Assembly (NCBI GenBank): GCA_026989135.1
Contig: JALSJZ010000153.1
Span: 1 to 43,120 of the forward strand
Direction of reading: 5' to 3'
DNA: 43,120 nucleotides
Origin: Sedimenticola sp.
Lineage (GTDB): Bacteria; Pseudomonadota; Gammaproteobacteria; Chromatiales; Chromatiaceae
In this document: piece after piece, positions 8,042 through 18,100 of the stretch
Layout: each line of letters begins with the position of its first letter
How positions within the stretch are numbered: the first letter of the stretch is position 1
Position numbers and translations under genes: made by a program
Notes under the pieces: generated by a model
What the model saw: the letters and a program-made list of their open reading frames with translations, nothing else
Databases searched by the model: none
What the model was told of the DNA's origin: nothing

Positions 8042-10175
8042 CAAGTTGCCTCAGAAAAACCCGCCTGATTACACGATACCAGCGCCAGGCCAGTGGCTCT
8101 GGATTATGTTTAAAGAGCACATAGACGCGCTCCTCAATGCGGCTAATGGGGGCATTCTGAAGGGTAAGATCCACCCGAAAATAGTTGCGTAGGCTACGCA
8201 CTCCATCCGGGGCATTTGGATCAACAGCAATTCTGCCGCCACCCTCAACAGCAAGCACTTTGCTGGGCAGCTCTCTTGTGCTTGACGGCACGATGCGTCT
8301 GATCTCGGCGGAATAACGCTGGTTTGGCAGTGAGGCAAAGCGAACCTCAACTGACTTTGCCTGGTGCCTGACCAGATCAATATAGTCCGCCTCCACCATG
8401 GCTGTGACCGGCAGATGATGAAAATCCACCACATATCCCAGATGCGCCCCCCGGGTGATATAACGACCTATCAGGTTATCTGAGTTGGGCAGGATAAATG
8501 TCCCTTTGCGGTGGCTGATGATTTTCAGATCCTGCTGCTGCGCCATCACGAGCTCCCTCTCTCTCTCCAGATAGGCGATCTCTTCACGAATGATCTCTGT
8601 TTGTACCCGGTTGCCCTGTTCCGCCATAAAGCGGGCACGCGCCTCGAGCAGCTGGGCGGAGAGCACCTCTACCTGCGCATCCAGCCCGTGATCTTCCAGC
8701 TCTATCAGCACCTCGCCCTCTGCCACCTGACCGCCTGGCTCCTTCACCAGCTGTTTGATAAATCCGTACATGCTGGAACGCAGATAGGCCTGTTTCGGCA
8801 CCCAGATAACGCCCTCAGTCTGGGTTGCCAGCGGCAGCGGCAATACAAACAGCAGGAAAGCCAACGCAGAGATACCCACACTGCCAATAAGCAGGGTACG
8901 CGGCTTTCTGTTTTTCAGCTCTTGGTCAGTCATAGGTTTCGCTAAGGTTTTTGCAACGGGTGCCACAACGGTCGCATAGATCGACCATATGGCAAACAGC
9001 ACGCCTACCAGCAGGTACTCGGCCGCCACAAAGAGTGAGATAATAATCATGATGAACAGGCGGTAGAGAAATGCGGCAACGGCATAGACCCCCATCCACC
9101 ATGCCTCACCATGCGAGTTGGCAGGAGAGGCCGCATCATGGATACCATACAGATAACGCTTTACCAGATAGCCTATCTGTTGATTACCCCTGGCACCCAA
9201 ATTGGGGATTTCAAGAAAATCTGACAACACATAATAGGCGTCGAAACGTAACAATGGATTACCATTGAACAACAGCGTTGAGAAGCCTGCAATCATCATC
9301 ACATTGAAGGCAAACGAGCGCGTGATACCCGGCTCCGCATAGGCCCATACAATCATAGCCAGGGCGGCTATAAAGGCCTCCACCAGGATGCCGGCAGCAC
9401 CAACCAGCATGCGCTGATATTTATTGCGAAAAGCCGATGCCGAGGTGGCATCAACATAGGGGACAGGGATAAAAACCAGCAGCATGATGCCCATCTCATG
9501 CACCTCTCCTCCCCAGCGTTTTACCGTATAGGCATGCCCCAACTCATGGAGCGCCTTTACCAATGGGTAGATCAATGCCATGAGCAGCAGGTTTTCCAGC
9601 GACAGCAGTTGATCCTGAATATTCAGGGTCAGGGGTTCCCAGTTGATCCCGGCAAATACCAACCCGGTGATGATCACCCCAAGCCAAAGCAGTGCACCCC
9701 ATATCCCGATCAAAGGCCTTACCAAAGGATAGGTGGCATTTAGAAAACCTTCGGGATCCCATAGCGGAATGCGAATACCAAGCGGCGTCTTAAGCTGTTG
9801 CAACAGCTTCTTCTTTTTTATCTCTCGCTGCCGCTTACTGAGATCCTCCACATTCGGCAGGATGTCTGAATGCAGCACATTGGCTCGGCTGAGTTTGGAA
9901 ACCAGTTGAATGACATCTTCCTGGGTGGGCATATCATCGCCCAGCCGCTTACAGGCAGTTTGCCAGATCTGCTGTAGCGTTCGTCTGCCATCCATCAGGC
10001 CAATGATCTGGTAGGCCTCAGGGGAAAAGCGGTGAAACTGCCCGGTCACATGATCCTGCAGAATGTACCAGACCTTATTACGATAGAGGTGGCGATGAAT
10101 GACCACATGTTGACGCAATCGCGCCTTGATGTCGGAGACCTGATACCAGGACTGACTGAACAGAGAGGCGCTCAT
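8034..10175 (-). CDS. PqqD-like / M50 (site-2) metalloprotease / HlyD adaptor fusion
   Basis: The 713-residue protein combines three parts. Residues about 10-105 form a PqqD-like winged-helix domain (YILQDHVTGQFHRFSPEAYQ, then the DGRRTLQQI helix), a fold that in other systems binds leader peptides. Residues about 150-450 hold the membrane core of an M50 zinc protease, with HELGH at 210-214 and the third-ligand region NPLLRFDAYYVLSD at about 306-319 (Asp312), among about six hydrophobic segments. Residues about 450-690 form a HlyD-type adaptor: lipoyl half (GFIKQLVKEPGGQVAEGEVL), a helical hairpin (about 495-555), second lipoyl half and beta-barrel. All catalytic residues are present, so it should be active. 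The gene starts 9 bases after the GAF-HlyD stop and overlaps the SecA-like gene by 8 bases. Similar M50-HlyD fusions occur in peptide export and processing operons. The substrate is presumably the giant protein, an inference from location. Confidence 0.92.
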   Translation of the reverse strand: MSASLFSQSWYQVSDIKARLRQHVVIHRHLYRNKVWYILQDHVTGQFHRFSPEAYQIIGLMDGRRTLQQIWQTACKRLGDDMPTQEDVIQLVSKLSRANVLHSDILPNVEDLSKRQREIKKKKLLQQLKTPLGIRIPLWDPEGFLNATYPLVRPLIGIWGALLWLGVIITGLVFAGINWEPLTLNIQDQLLSLENLLLMALIYPLVKALHELGHAYTVKRWGGEVHEMGIMLLVFIPVPYVDATSASAFRNKYQRMLVGAAGILVEAFIAALAMIVWAYAEPGITRSFAFNVMMIAGFSTLLFNGNPLLRFDAYYVLSDFLEIPNLGARGNQQIGYLVKRYLYGIHDAASPANSHGEAWWMGVYAVAAFLYRLFIMIIISLFVAAEYLLVGVLFAIWSIYATVVAPVAKTLAKPMTDQELKNRKPRTLLIGSVGISALAFLLFVLPLPLATQTEGVIWVPKQAYLRSSMYGFIKQLVKEPGGQVAEGEVLIELEDHGLDAQVEVLSAQLLEARARFMAEQGNRVQTEIIREEIAYLERERELVMAQQQDLKIISHRKGTFILPNSDNLIGRYITRGAHLGYVVDFHHLPVTAMVEADYIDLVRHQAKSVEVRFASLPNQRYSAEIRRIVPSSTRELPSKVLAVEGGGRIAVDPNAPDGVRSLRNYFRVDLTLQNAPISRIEERVYVLFKHNPEPLAWRWYRVIRRVFLRQLDV

Positions 10176-10184
10176 CTACCAGCG

Positions 10185-12038
10185 TCATCCCCACCACGAC
10201 CAGAATCGCAGCCTCAACCACTCCATCAGCTCTCTTGACCAGATGGCAATCAGCTTGCGATCATCCACATAGATCTTGCCGATCCCTTCCATGCCAGGGC
10301 GCAGCCCATCCCGCTCTCCCTTTAAAGCCGCCTCCACCCTGAAATAGGTTGCCCCATCCTTTGCTTTGGCCACCGGAGTAATCTTGGTCACTTCAAAATT
10401 AAAGGGGCTGCCCGGCAATGCAGAGAGGTAGAGTGTTCCCATCTGGCCAACCTGAACATCAACGATGCGACTCTCTTTAACCGCAAGGTTGACCCGGTAG
10501 GCATTCAGTGGCGATATTTCAAACAGCTGCTCCCCTTGAACCACCGAGCCACCCAGGCGCTGACTCAGGTCACCACTGACAATCAAACCATCAAATGGCG
10601 CTCGCAGCTGGCTCCTTTCCAGATCTGCCTCCACCAGCCTCAACTGCGCCTTTGCCTGATCAAGCCTGGCGTTGATGACATTGATCTGCGCCCGGTTGCG
10701 CTGCGCTATCACCTCTTGGTGTTTATTATTGAGCTGCGCACGCTGACTCAACCATTTCAGGCGCTCCAGATTCAGATCCTTATCATCCAGGCTGACCAGC
10801 ACAGCCTCCTTTTCAACCACATCACCGGCGCGATAGGTTGCGCTCCAGATATAGCCATCAAAGGGGGCGGCAATAACACGCTGCATTGAGGTATCCAGTA
10901 CCGCATCTGCTGAGAGCCGATATTCACCTTCGGCCCAACTGAAGAGGATGACAACAGATACCAAAAGAGTGACCCATAGCTTACGGCCGAGGTAGCCCGC
11001 CCCCAGCAGACGAATCAGCTGGGTACGGAGTGAATCATATATCTTTATCGGCAACGCCCTGCTGTTTAGCCGTTTCTCCTCCAGAGCCACAATGGAGAGC
11101 GATGCAATGCTCTCAGCATACTCTGCATCCTGCTGGGTAAAGGGGTTGCGGGCATACCTCTCAAAAGTTACTGCCCCGATAGACTCATTAGCGGCATAGA
11201 GTGGCACCGTCATGATCGCCACGCCGCCTGACAGCTGCGACAGTGCGGCATGCGCAATGGTTACTGAGCCATCAGATTCATCTGAGTTGGGCAGATAGCG
11301 AAGGGTCTCACGCTGATCCACGCTCTCATCCATGGCATCCTCAATGCCCCGCACCACATTCATCTTCTTGCCAAACTGGGTCGTATTGGAGAGCTGTTCC
11401 ACGCGCACCGCATTATGTTTAACAATGCCGAGGCTCACCCGATCACAATTGAATGCCATCGCCAGCTCGGTAACAAACAGCATGGAGGCTGAGGAGTAGT
11501 CCATTTCAGCTAACACCTTGGCAATGATCTCCACCCCCATGGAGAGACGTTTCTGAGCGGAGTGCTGGCTGGAATTCTGCTCACGCAACCGGGAGAGCTC
11601 TACCCAGGCACAGCCCCACTGCAACAGTCGCATGGCATTTTGTAGCTGTTCATCATGGCTGACCACTACCACCAGTGCTGCAACGGCATAGATACCATTG
11701 GGATCATTGACAGGATAGGCAACACCATAGCTGCGCTCCTTCTCGGCCGGGGCACTGTGAAGCCGGGTAATCAACCCGTGTCCTTGTCCTATCACCTGCT
11801 CAATAAGTTCAGATATGCGGTCAACATCCTCAAATGACTCAGGCCAGAGTGCTACCGGCTGAAAGGTGCCATCCACCTCTGAACGCACCGCCAGAGCAGC
11901 GGCACGAGTACCAGCAACCATGCCGCACTGCAACTCCAGCCAGCTCTGAAAAAATTCCTGGCCACTGAGCGATGAGAGCTGATCCCAGGTTGCTTGGCTA
12001 TTGGTGGTTGACAAGGCTTGCGCTGCAGTAACGGACAT
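10185..12038 (-). CDS. GAF-domain membrane protein with HlyD adaptor region
   Basis: The 617-residue protein has a cytoplasmic N-terminal half with a GAF-type sensor domain (about residues 165-322; MLFVTELAMAFNCDRVSLGI is the typical start, IGAVTFERY and FTQQDAEYAESIASL the typical end). A single transmembrane helix follows (about 353-370, WVTLLVSVVILFSWAEG). The periplasmic half is a HlyD-type adaptor: first lipoyl half (VIAAPFDGYIWSATYRAGDV, about 388-407), a coiled-coil hairpin (about 425-475), second lipoyl half (LRAPFDGLIVSGDLSQRLGG) and a beta-barrel. The region 30-150 may be a second degenerate GAF-like domain. This places a small-molecule or redox sensor on the cytoplasmic side of a transport adaptor, which is unusual. 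It starts with ATG at 12038, 85 bases after the stop of the giant gene, and ends 9 bases before the M50 fusion gene, so it heads the export block. Confidence 0.9.
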   Translation of the reverse strand: MSVTAAQALSTTNSQATWDQLSSLSGQEFFQSWLELQCGMVAGTRAAALAVRSEVDGTFQPVALWPESFEDVDRISELIEQVIGQGHGLITRLHSAPAEKERSYGVAYPVNDPNGIYAVAALVVVVSHDEQLQNAMRLLQWGCAWVELSRLREQNSSQHSAQKRLSMGVEIIAKVLAEMDYSSASMLFVTELAMAFNCDRVSLGIVKHNAVRVEQLSNTTQFGKKMNVVRGIEDAMDESVDQRETLRYLPNSDESDGSVTIAHAALSQLSGGVAIMTVPLYAANESIGAVTFERYARNPFTQQDAEYAESIASLSIVALEEKRLNSRALPIKIYDSLRTQLIRLLGAGYLGRKLWVTLLVSVVILFSWAEGEYRLSADAVLDTSMQRVIAAPFDGYIWSATYRAGDVVEKEAVLVSLDDKDLNLERLKWLSQRAQLNNKHQEVIAQRNRAQINVINARLDQAKAQLRLVEADLERSQLRAPFDGLIVSGDLSQRLGGSVVQGEQLFEISPLNAYRVNLAVKESRIVDVQVGQMGTLYLSALPGSPFNFEVTKITPVAKAKDGATYFRVEAALKGERDGLRPGMEGIGKIYVDDRKLIAIWSRELMEWLRLRFWSWWG

Positions 12039-12123
12039 TAAGAACCAGCTGTAATTGAAGACAGGGGCAAGATACTAAACCCCGAACCGGGTTAAGGCCG
12101 GCCTGTGGCCATGCCTTCTGCTA
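12039..12123 (-). promoter_or_regulatory. Gap between giant gene and export genes with small hairpins
   Basis: Between the giant gene's stop and the GAF-HlyD start the minus strand can form two short hairpins: GGCC-aca-GGCC (12100-12110) and AACCC-ggttcg-GGGTT (12078-12093). Neither is followed by a run of T, so a true Rho-independent terminator is not supported. They could reduce read-through or protect an mRNA end, letting the giant mRNA and the export genes be expressed at different levels. No convincing promoter is seen here. Confidence 0.3.
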
Positions 12124-15100
12124 TTACAGATCATGGGGCGCTTCACCCCACCTCACGAAGCGTTTGTTGGCCAGACGCTGGGCAACTTTTCCAAACCCGT
12201 TTCGGTTCAGCGCACAACCCTCTCTCTCCCGTGGCTTATGGTTTTTCACGGCACCCCAACCCGCCATGCCTATGATTGCAGCTTCAATCACATCGCTGTC
12301 CACCACGCGGTCAAGCGGTTTGTCACCCTTATTCTGCTCTATATCCACTTCCGGAGTTCCCTCATTAAGCCCCTCACCCTGCTGTGCAGGTATGGCTTCC
12401 TGTTTGCCCTCCTCCTGCATGCATGGCAGTGGCTCACCTTGCGTGTCAATGGATGGCTCATCACCCTCTTCCGGCTGGCACTCGGATTCATCTTCCGTAC
12501 CCGCAGCCGTTGGTGGCAAGGTATTGATAAAGTCAGCGGCATCCAGGGTAGAGAGCTCACCCCCATGGCCGCGTGAGCGGCTATCATCCCAGGCTCCGAT
12601 CTCAATTCTTGAGTATGCTTCCAGCCCGGAATAGCTGGATGCCGTCAGCACCGGAGTTGCAAGCCAGGGGAAGAGCGTCTCAAAGGCTCCTGCGGTATAG
12701 AGCTGCAACTGCGAGAGACGAATCAGGTCGAGGCTCCCCTGACCCAGGGTGATAACAAAAGTTGCCTTCTCTGACTCTGTCCTCGGCTCCAGGATAAAGG
12801 TGTAGCGGCCATACTCACCGATCATCACATCATCTGTAAAGCTGCCATAGAAGAGATCACCTCCAAAGGCTCCCATCATACGATCCAGACCCTCTCCACC
12901 GATCAAGGTGTCGTCACCCCCCACAAAATGGTCAACGGTTCCAAGAATCACATTATTCTGATTACGGAAGATCTGGGATCCATCACCCATGATCATGTCA
13001 TCACCGCCATCACCATCCAGGTAGTCACCACCCACTCCACCAAAGAGTATGTCGCGATTCACGCCACCAGCCATCTCGTCATCATCACCCAGGCTGGTGT
13101 TGCCTGTTCTGGCCTCGACATAACGGCCAGATGCATCACTCATGATATAGCCGTTATCACCCAACAGGACATTTTCACCACTGGTCGTCTCGACCCGGTC
13201 TTTGCCAACACCGGCAATGGCCTGATCATCACCGCCACCCAGGCTGAGCCTGTCATCGCCTCCCGTGGCATTGGAGCTGTCAGTCGCCTCGACACGCTTG
13301 CGAACAGCATCGACAAAGGTCACTCTGCCATTGTCACCAATGACCACATCATCACCTGTGCCAGTGGTGACATCATCGCTGCCCGCACCGGCCAGTACCA
13401 GGTTGTTTCCATCACCGGCGTTGATGAGGTCATCGCCACCCACACCATGATCCGTAGAGGCCGCCTCAATAAGATCACCGGCAGGTGAGTACCTGAAGTA
13501 GCCGGCATCACCCATAATATGGTCATCACCACTGCCGCTGTTGATGATGTCACCCGCAGCTCCGCCAAGAACCGTATTCTGACCCTCACCGATATTGATG
13601 GTATCCACACCACCTATCGCTGCTGCCAGAGTGGCAACCTGAGTCAATGCCCCATCGGTAAAGATGAACTCGCCACTGTCTCCTACAACCCGGTCTGTAC
13701 CGCTATTGGTAGCATCATTGATAAAGTCCGCCCCAAAGCCGGCCAGGATATAGTTCTGCCCACTGCCGCCATCAATGGTATCGCCATCACCAATGGCATA
13801 GTCTAAGCTGCGCATCAGGGTAATCGCACCGGCGTCATTAAAGCTGATAAAACCGGCATCGCCGATGATATGGTCATCACCCTCGTTACCGAAGAGCTGA
13901 TCACTGCCCTTGCTGCCAAAGATGCGATCACTGCCGGCACCACCTTCAATCATGTCACCCTCACCGATACCCGGCTGGGCTGTCTCGGCCTTGGTTACAT
14001 CATGGTTGTTCAGGATATAGAGGTCATCCGGCAACTGCTGGAGATCTACCGTCACTGCGCCATGATCACCAAAGAGGGTATCGGCACCCGCATCACCAAA
14101 GAGCTGATCCACTGCAACCCTGAGATCATCTGCATTCACGCCATCTGTGGAGGCATTAGCCAGCGTCACCATATCCAACACCTGTGAAGCCATGCTCAGG
14201 CGCTGAGTCAGATTGATGTTGATGCCGGTATCACCATAGATATGGTCATCGCCCCCTTTACCATGGATCTGATCTGCACCGGAACCACCCGCAAGACGAT
14301 CATCACCCTGGCTGCCATAGATGATGTCGTTACCCCTGCCGCCATAAGCCGTAATGCCAACCGTTGCCGCTGAGGCATCAATCAGATCATCACCGTAGTT
14401 ATCAAAAGAGACGCCCTTTTCAGAGGCTGTGCCGGTCGCTACTGCATATCGGCTGCCATCCTGAGAGGTATCTCCAAAGAGGAGCAGTGGCGCGCTGGCA
14501 ATACCGCCACCGGTGATGCTGAGGTGATCTCCGCCCATGAGTCCCGTGGTGCTATCAATGCTGTTACCACCACCATGGATCACCGTAATCGGTGCTCGCA
14601 AGGTGTTAGTGGCGGTCATCTCTCCTTCAGTAAAAGCAGGGCTTGCAGCCAGAATCAGCTCTGAACCATCCAGTGAGATGGCAGCAATATCATAGTTGCC
14701 GTCATTTACTCCGGCGCCAGAGATCACCATGCTGTCACCGGCACGGAAGCCCTCATCAAACCAGCGACTGCTATCCAGAAGCTGGATGCGATTGATGCCA
14801 CTGGCCGCATCATGGGTAAAGCCGAGGCTGCCGGTGTAACTCACTGGTGTCACATCAATATTGAACCGGTCATTACCACTTCCCAGCAGTACCTCAACTG
14901 TCTCAATACCGGCATAGTTGATCCCGGCTTTAACAGTGGTATCAGGCTCTCCATTCTCACCGGGAACCAGCAGATCCGCCGTGGTCATATCCAAACCAGA
15001 GATATTGGAGGTGGTCATTGAACCCGTATCATCAGAGAGACTGGAGTCGTTGAAGACAATCAGGCTGTCAAGCTGCTGGGGCTCATCTGTAATAAGAGCC

Positions 15101-18100
15101 ACGTCCTTTGGGGGCGTCGGCATCTCATAAGGGAGCATGACCGCACTCTTGAGTGAACGATCCTTATCAGTGGTTCCACCCTCAATGACCAATGGGCCCT
15201 GAATCCTGTTCGTCGTATGGGCCTCCTGCGGAAAGAGCTTATCGAACTGGCTCCCCTCTGAGGCGACAAAATCGTTATCCGCCTCTATCTCAATGTTGAT
15301 GCTGCTGTACCAATCATCTGTACCAAAGATCACCGCAGGCGATACGGCAATAATGGTGGCCATGGCTCCCGGCTCATTGCTCAACAGTGCGGAGCCGGTA
15401 AGGGTCAAAACATCGGTATCTACATGGTTGATCTTGAGGTGGGCGCTGCCGGAGAGATTATTGCCGGCACTGCCCTGGATCTGTATCAGCATGCCTGCAC
15501 GGAAGCCCTCATCTGCCCAATCCAGACCATCCTGACGGGTGATGGTATCGAGTGATGCGCCACCATCTGCAAAATTCACGCTGGTGGATGTACTCATCAG
15601 CGCATCCAGCACTACCCGACCACCCAGTTTCACTTTGGTAGCACCGTCGGTATAGATGTTGACAGTGACGTCGGCTGAAGGTGCAGAGGCCAGACGCATG
15701 CTGTAGTCATCCGGCTGGCCGGAGTTGGCGGGGGTGCCATCCCCTTTGACCAGTCGCGTAGAGCCATCGCTTTGAGTGATCAAAACACCCGGTGTGTCGT
15801 TATCCAACACCACCACATTGGTATCATTCAGATCCAGCCCACTGAAGGCAGCATCCCCACTCACGGTATAGCCAATCTTGCTGATAGAGGGGTTCTCTCG
15901 CACAGCATCATTAACCGCTGTTACTGTCACTGCCTGCGGCTGATCCCAGTCAGCGGGTGTAAAGATCAATTGCGTGCTGGAAAGGGCCACCTGACCATCA
16001 TGTGTCAGATCCACTGTTACATTAGTGACAGGCTGAACGGAGAGGGCGATGCTATAGGTGTCGACAATCTGCTCGCTGCTGTTCGCCCCTTCCAGCACTC
16101 TGGTGGAACCTTCGCTCTCCCTGATAACCAGGGTGCCAATGTCATCATCGGTAATCTTCACCTCGACATTGCCAACCGCATAACCATGGAGCTGCTGCAC
16201 CTGCGCATTGGTCATATCGCTGCTTTCGACAATGACGCTGTGGCTGACGGTCACCTTGCGATCACCCTCCATCGCATCATCATGAGCCGCCTTGACCCAG
16301 ATCGTTTGGGCGCTACTCCAGTTGCCGCTGCCATCCGCCGTAAAGGTGATGGTCAGTGCAGATGTGTAGACCCCACCCTGTGCCGCCGATAGCAGCAGGG
16401 ACTCAGCCGCATCGCCATTGTTGCGGCGCTGTAGCTCCTTATCCAGCGAGGAGGAGAGAGCCGCTGAAACCGTAATGGTGGCTACTGTGCCCACAGGCAG
16501 GTCGAGTTCAGGAGTGGTCAGAGCAATGGTGTAGCTGTCTACAGCGCCACTGTCCTCGATGACAGAGCTCTCCCCGCCTGCCTCGGTGATCACCACGGCA
16601 CCTCGATTCTGATCGGCCACACTGAGCGCAATACCGCCTGCCAGCAGCCCGTCGTACCCATCATCCAGGCTATCTATGCTGTGCGTCACCACGCCGCTGA
16701 CCCCGGCAAGATCCGCACTGACCACGCGTTTGGTCACGTCACCCGCAATAATAAAGCTATCGCTGCCCAGGCCGCCGATCAGGGTGTTAATCACATCACT
16801 TCGGGTGCTAAGTACGAAGAAGGAGTCATCGCCCTCCAGGCCATCCACCTCAATGGCCTCTTCAACGCCATCCACCGTGATATTCAAACCCGCCCCAAAG
16901 ATACCGTCTTCTGTCACCACGAAGGTGTCATCCGCCTCGGTACCGATGGCAACCACCGTATCAAAGCCTGCACCACCGTTGATGCTGACCGGCGCATTGA
17001 TATTGTAGTCGATGCGATCATCACCGGCACCCGCATTGAGCACCAGATTGGCCTCAGCAACAAAGGCCCGGATCAGAAATTCATCATTGCCATCCTCGCC
17101 CTCCATGCGCAGCATGGCCTTGTTGCTATAGACGGAGAAGCTATCGGCACCGGCACCGCCAAAAATCACCATAGGTGCGCTGACGCCATTGCTGAGGAAG
17201 CCGCGGGTAATATCGGTACCCGCTATCTCATCACCCAGTTTCACACCGGAGTTGCTGTAAACCCCGCCAGCCGGATCATAGTTGGCCGGATCACTGGGGT
17301 TCTCGCCAAACACCTGGCCGATCTGGAAGCTGTCCTGACCGGCACCGCCATCCAGCGTCATGATGGCACTGTTGTCATCGACGATGAAGCTGTCATTGCC
17401 GGCCCAGCTGTTGATGCGGACGCGGCCATTGATGCTCTCATCGTAGTTGATGCGTTCAAATGCACTGTCGAAGCTGTTGAGTTGCAGGTCACCATGCAGG
17501 CGGGCGATAAAGTTCTCTCTCACCAGGAAGATGTCGTCCAGCCCGGTGTTGGGGTCACCGGCCCAGCCTCGTCCCTCGATAACCATGCGGTCGACACCAT
17601 CGTTGGCAGCACCGCTGTCGCGCACATCAATGAGATAGTCGGTCTGTGTTGCACCATCTGCATCAAGGTCAGTGGTATAGATCCGGTAGCTATCGGTGCC
17701 ACCTTCACCATCAAGCAACAAGCCATCGCTGCGGCTGTGTAGCTCGACCACGGTGAGCGCATCTTCACCCTCACCTCCCAGAAGCCGGGTATCACCGGAG
17801 AGCAGAACCATGCTCTCCAGGGTGATGGCATCGTCGCCACCACGGCCATTTATGGTGATGCCGCCAGGTGCAATCAGGCTGCCATCGACAATTATGCTAT
17901 CGCCTTCAGCTTCGCCCAGAATAAGGATCAGATCGGCATCAATGGTGCCGTGGATCGCAATGGTGGAGCCACCAGCCTCAGCATTGCCATAGTCACCCTG
18001 CACCTGAACCGTGCCACTGGCCAAAACAGCAGCACCATTCTGGATGGTGACATCATCACCACCGAGCAGATAGACCGAGCCGGCCTGCGCCTCGACCGTG

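Noticed and set aside
5309-12038. Reading the adaptor genes as a classical type I or RND efflux system
   Set aside because: No ABC transporter, RND pump or TolC-like gene lies in the window, and adaptors are fused to GAF and M50 domains, so a plain drug-efflux system is not supported.
12760-12800. A second LEPR sequence (ILEPRTES) near the C-terminus of the giant protein
   Set aside because: It lacks the following Leu-Leu-Ser-Ala part and its surroundings differ from the N-terminal motif, so a chance match is more likely.
16681-17742. Long open frames on the plus strand opposite the giant gene, also at 32236-33435 and many shorter ones
   Set aside because: They are antisense shadows of a GC-rich, repetitive coding sequence. 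Their translations lack recognisable domains and the minus-strand gene explains the whole stretch.
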